From Angelakisella sp. (lineage in GTDB: Bacteria > Bacillota > Clostridia > Oscillospirales > Ruminococcaceae), in assembly GCA_020024515.1 (NCBI GenBank), contig JAHHTR010000024.1, positions 1 through 25,149 of the forward strand: a stretch of DNA of 25,149 bases, written 5' to 3'. Below, one piece after another: positions 23,571-25,149 of the stretch; positions within the stretch are counted from its first letter, which is position 1; each line of letters begins with the position of its first letter. The notes beneath the pieces are model-generated. The model was not told the DNA's origin, did no database searches, and was given only the letters and a program-made list of their open reading frames with translations. The position numbers and the translations under genes were made by a program.

Positions 23571-23707
23571 TACCCAAATAGATTTCATATACTATACTTT
23601 AAAAAATTAATTATAAAAAATATAAATCTATGGTATATTTTGCTAATATATTTAAAAATCTTCATATATTGGTATATAATTTTGTTTGATACGTATATAC
23701 ATTTTAC

Positions 23708-23736
23708 TTTTATTTTTTAGTATGTTAAGTTATAAT
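23708..23736 (+). promoter_or_regulatory. Possible promoter of the flavodiiron gene
   Basis: A perfect -10 TATAAT (23731-23736) stands 40 bases before the start codon. The matching -35 at 17 bases is only TTTTAT, so the promoter is weak or needs an activator. Confidence 0.4.
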
Positions 23737-23775
23737 GGGTAATATAAATAAATAGATAAAGAAAAGGAGAAAAAA

Positions 23776-24930
23776 ATGTTTATTTCGCAAAATATTAAAT
23801 ATGTTGGAGTAAATGATAACAATATTGATTTATTTGAAAGTCAATATAATGTACCTAATGGTATGAGTTATAATTCCTATGTAATTATTGATGAAAAAAT
23901 TGCAGTTATGGATACTGTTGATAAAAGCTTTGGTGCAGAATGGCTTGAAAATATGAAGACAGTTTTTGAAGGACGTAATCCTGACTATCTAGTTATTCAA
24001 CATATGGAGCCTGACCACTCAGCAAATATTACAGAGTTTATGAAAATATATCCTCAAACAACCATAGTTTCTTCCCCAAAAGCCTTCGTTATGATGAAAA
24101 ATTTCTTTGGCACAGATTATTCAGAAAGAAGAATTGTTATTGGTGAAGGTGATACACTTAATCTGGGCGAACATACACTTAATTTTGTTAACGCTCCTAT
24201 GGTACATTGGCCGGAAGTTATATTGACATACGAATCTACCGAAAAAGTTTTATTCTCTGCTGATGCTTTCGGAAAATTCGGCACATATGATGCTGACGAA
24301 AACTGGGACGATGAGGCAAGACGTTACTATATTGGTATTGTAGGTAAATTCGGAGCTCAAGTACAAGCTGTTTTGAAAAAAGCCACTAATTGGGACATAA
24401 AGACTATTTGCCCTCTACATGGACCTGTTCTAAAAGAAAATATTGAACACTACATCAACCTATATAACACTTGGTCATCATATAGTGTTGAAAAAAACGG
24501 TGTACTTGTAACATACGCATCAATCTATGGCAACACAAAAGCTGCCGCTGAACTATTGGCAGAAAAACTAAAAGAAAAAGGGTGCAAAGAAGTTGTACTT
24601 ATGGATTTATGCAGATGTGATATGGCAGAAGCCGTTGCCAATGCATTCAAATTAAGTACAACTGTTTTTGCATCAAGCACATATAACGGAACTATGTTCC
24701 CACCTATGAAAGTATTTATTGACCACATAGTAGACAGAAACTTCCGTAACAGAACAGTTGCATTTATTGAAAATGGCTCTTGGGCAATTACTGCAACAAA
24801 ATGTATGCAAAAATCACTTGAATTATGCAAAGACTTAAATTACTGCAACAATACCGTAAAAATCATTTCAACACTAAATGACGAAAGTATTGAACAAATA
24901 GATACACTTGCTGATGAACTTGTAAATTGA
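23776..24930 (+). CDS. Flavodiiron protein (FprA family, O2/NO reductase)
   Basis: Flavodiiron proteins reduce oxygen to water or nitric oxide to N2O, protecting anaerobes. Residues 1 to about 240 form the beta-lactamase-like diiron domain with the complete ligand set: His76, Glu78, Asp80 and His81 in HMEPDH, then His144, Asp163 and His215. All are canonical, so the site should be active. Residues about 243-384 are a flavodoxin domain with an FMN phosphate loop in ASIYGNTKAAAELL and an SSTYNG loop. No rubredoxin or flavin-reductase domain is attached, so an outside electron donor such as rubredoxin is needed. AAAAGGAGA precedes the ATG. It is a single gene with its own terminator. Whether O2 or NO is preferred cannot be told from the sequence. 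Confidence 0.95.
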   Translation: MFISQNIKYVGVNDNNIDLFESQYNVPNGMSYNSYVIIDEKIAVMDTVDKSFGAEWLENMKTVFEGRNPDYLVIQHMEPDHSANITEFMKIYPQTTIVSSPKAFVMMKNFFGTDYSERRIVIGEGDTLNLGEHTLNFVNAPMVHWPEVILTYESTEKVLFSADAFGKFGTYDADENWDDEARRYYIGIVGKFGAQVQAVLKKATNWDIKTICPLHGPVLKENIEHYINLYNTWSSYSVEKNGVLVTYASIYGNTKAAAELLAEKLKEKGCKEVVLMDLCRCDMAEAVANAFKLSTTVFASSTYNGTMFPPMKVFIDHIVDRNFRNRTVAFIENGSWAITATKCMQKSLELCKDLNYCNNTVKIISTLNDESIEQIDTLADELVN

Positions 24931-24953
24931 AAATTTTTAACTATATAAAATAT

Positions 24954-24993
24954 ATGACTACTGCTGATTATGTTTTAGCGGTAGTCATTTTTT
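24954..24993 (+). terminator. Terminator after the flavodiiron gene
   Basis: ATGACTAC (24954-24961) pairs with GTAGTCAT (24981-24988), continued by a T·G and GCT/AGC around an 11-base loop. A T run ends at 24993. Confidence 0.9.
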
Positions 24994-25005
24994 AATAGCA
25001 TAAAA

Positions 25006-25034
25006 TTGACAAATAAATTACTATATGCTATATT
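25006..25034 (+). promoter_or_regulatory. Promoter of the gene entering at the window end
   Basis: A perfect TTGACA (25006-25011), a 17-base spacer and TATATT (25029-25034) with extended -10 TG. The leader is about 50 bases long. Confidence 0.8.
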
Positions 25035-25089
25035 CAAAAAAAAGAGTATTTATTAATAATAATTTGCATTTTTATCCGGAGGAGCTTTT

Positions 25090-25149
25090 ATGTTATTAGA
25101 GCAATTTGTAAAAATATTAGCAGTATCCAGAAGCATGAAACCAACCAGT
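25090..25149 (+). CDS. Partial gene, 5' end only (20 codons)
   Basis: Starts at ATG 25090 behind GGAGGAG (25079-25085) and runs off the window. The 20 visible residues begin MLLEQFVKILAVSRSM. An N-terminus of this kind, LEQF followed by a short helix, occurs in LysR-type regulators, but the stretch is too short to decide. Confidence 0.6.
   Translation, partial: MLLEQFVKILAVSRSMKPTS

Noticed and set aside
1..25149. CRISPR array, insertion sequence, prophage, toxin–antitoxin pair, defence island, tRNA or rRNA
   Set aside because: I looked for repeats with spacers, transposase motifs, tRNA cloverleaf segments and accessory gene clusters and saw none; the gene content is core metabolism.

Overview
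The window reads as chromosomal DNA of a low-GC, Gram-positive anaerobe of the class Clostridia (Bacillota). The grounds are AT-rich intergenic DNA, AGGAGG-type ribosome binding sites, TTGACA/TATAAT promoters, the IspH–ribosomal protein S1 fusion, the DUF512–Der pair, a C+ (zinc) form of L32 and a flavodiiron protein for O2/NO detoxification. I cannot name a genus. Almost every gene is core housekeeping. I see no phage, insertion sequence, CRISPR array, tRNA or rRNA, and I found no obviously new multi-gene system.

Region by region. (a) 1-151 is not genomic over most of its length: 75-151 reads as an Illumina Nextera adapter with an i7 index and a poly-A run-off, so this end of the contig is an assembly artefact. 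(b) 342-1210, plus strand: promoter, DUF177 protein, rpmF, terminator. (c) 1300-5254, plus strand: promoter, then DUF512 radical-SAM protein, der, udk and ridA as one closely spaced unit ending in a terminator. (d) 5297-6253, plus strand: auxin-efflux-carrier family permease and terminator. (e) 6254-6703: a gene-poor gap with a possible gene relic and a long palindrome. (f) 6704-8804, minus strand: a class I lysyl-tRNA synthetase fused to a C-terminal tRNA-binding domain, with its own promoter. (g) 8930-9869, minus: an unrecognised four-helix membrane protein with a very lysine-rich N-terminus. (h) 9909-11141, minus: mreB with its own promoter and terminator. (i) 11168-16240, minus: pepT, yihY, recD2 and comF, overlapping or nearly touching. 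(j) 16318-21852, minus: rpiR-type regulator, HI0933-family flavoprotein, cmk, plsC and ispH-rpsA, tightly packed behind one promoter that carries a perfect inverted repeat. (k) 21981-22253, minus: a 75-residue orphan gene with its own terminator. (l) 22559-23570, plus: rplM and rpsI with a leader hairpin. (m) 23776-24993, plus: flavodiiron protein. (n) 25006-25149: promoter and the first 20 codons of a gene that runs off the window.

Most of the genes serve translation and ribosome assembly (L32, L13, S9, S1, Der, LysRS) and envelope growth (MreB, PlsC, Cmk to some extent, IspH for isoprenoid carrier lipid). The rest serve nucleotide metabolism (Udk, Cmk), DNA repair or uptake (RecD2, ComF) and oxidative or metabolite damage control (FprA-type, RidA). 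Points worth a second look are the adapter at the contig end, the LysRS–TRBD fusion, the inverted repeat over the rpiR promoter, the two unknown proteins and several unexplained hairpins. All family assignments rest on motifs read by eye; no database search was run.
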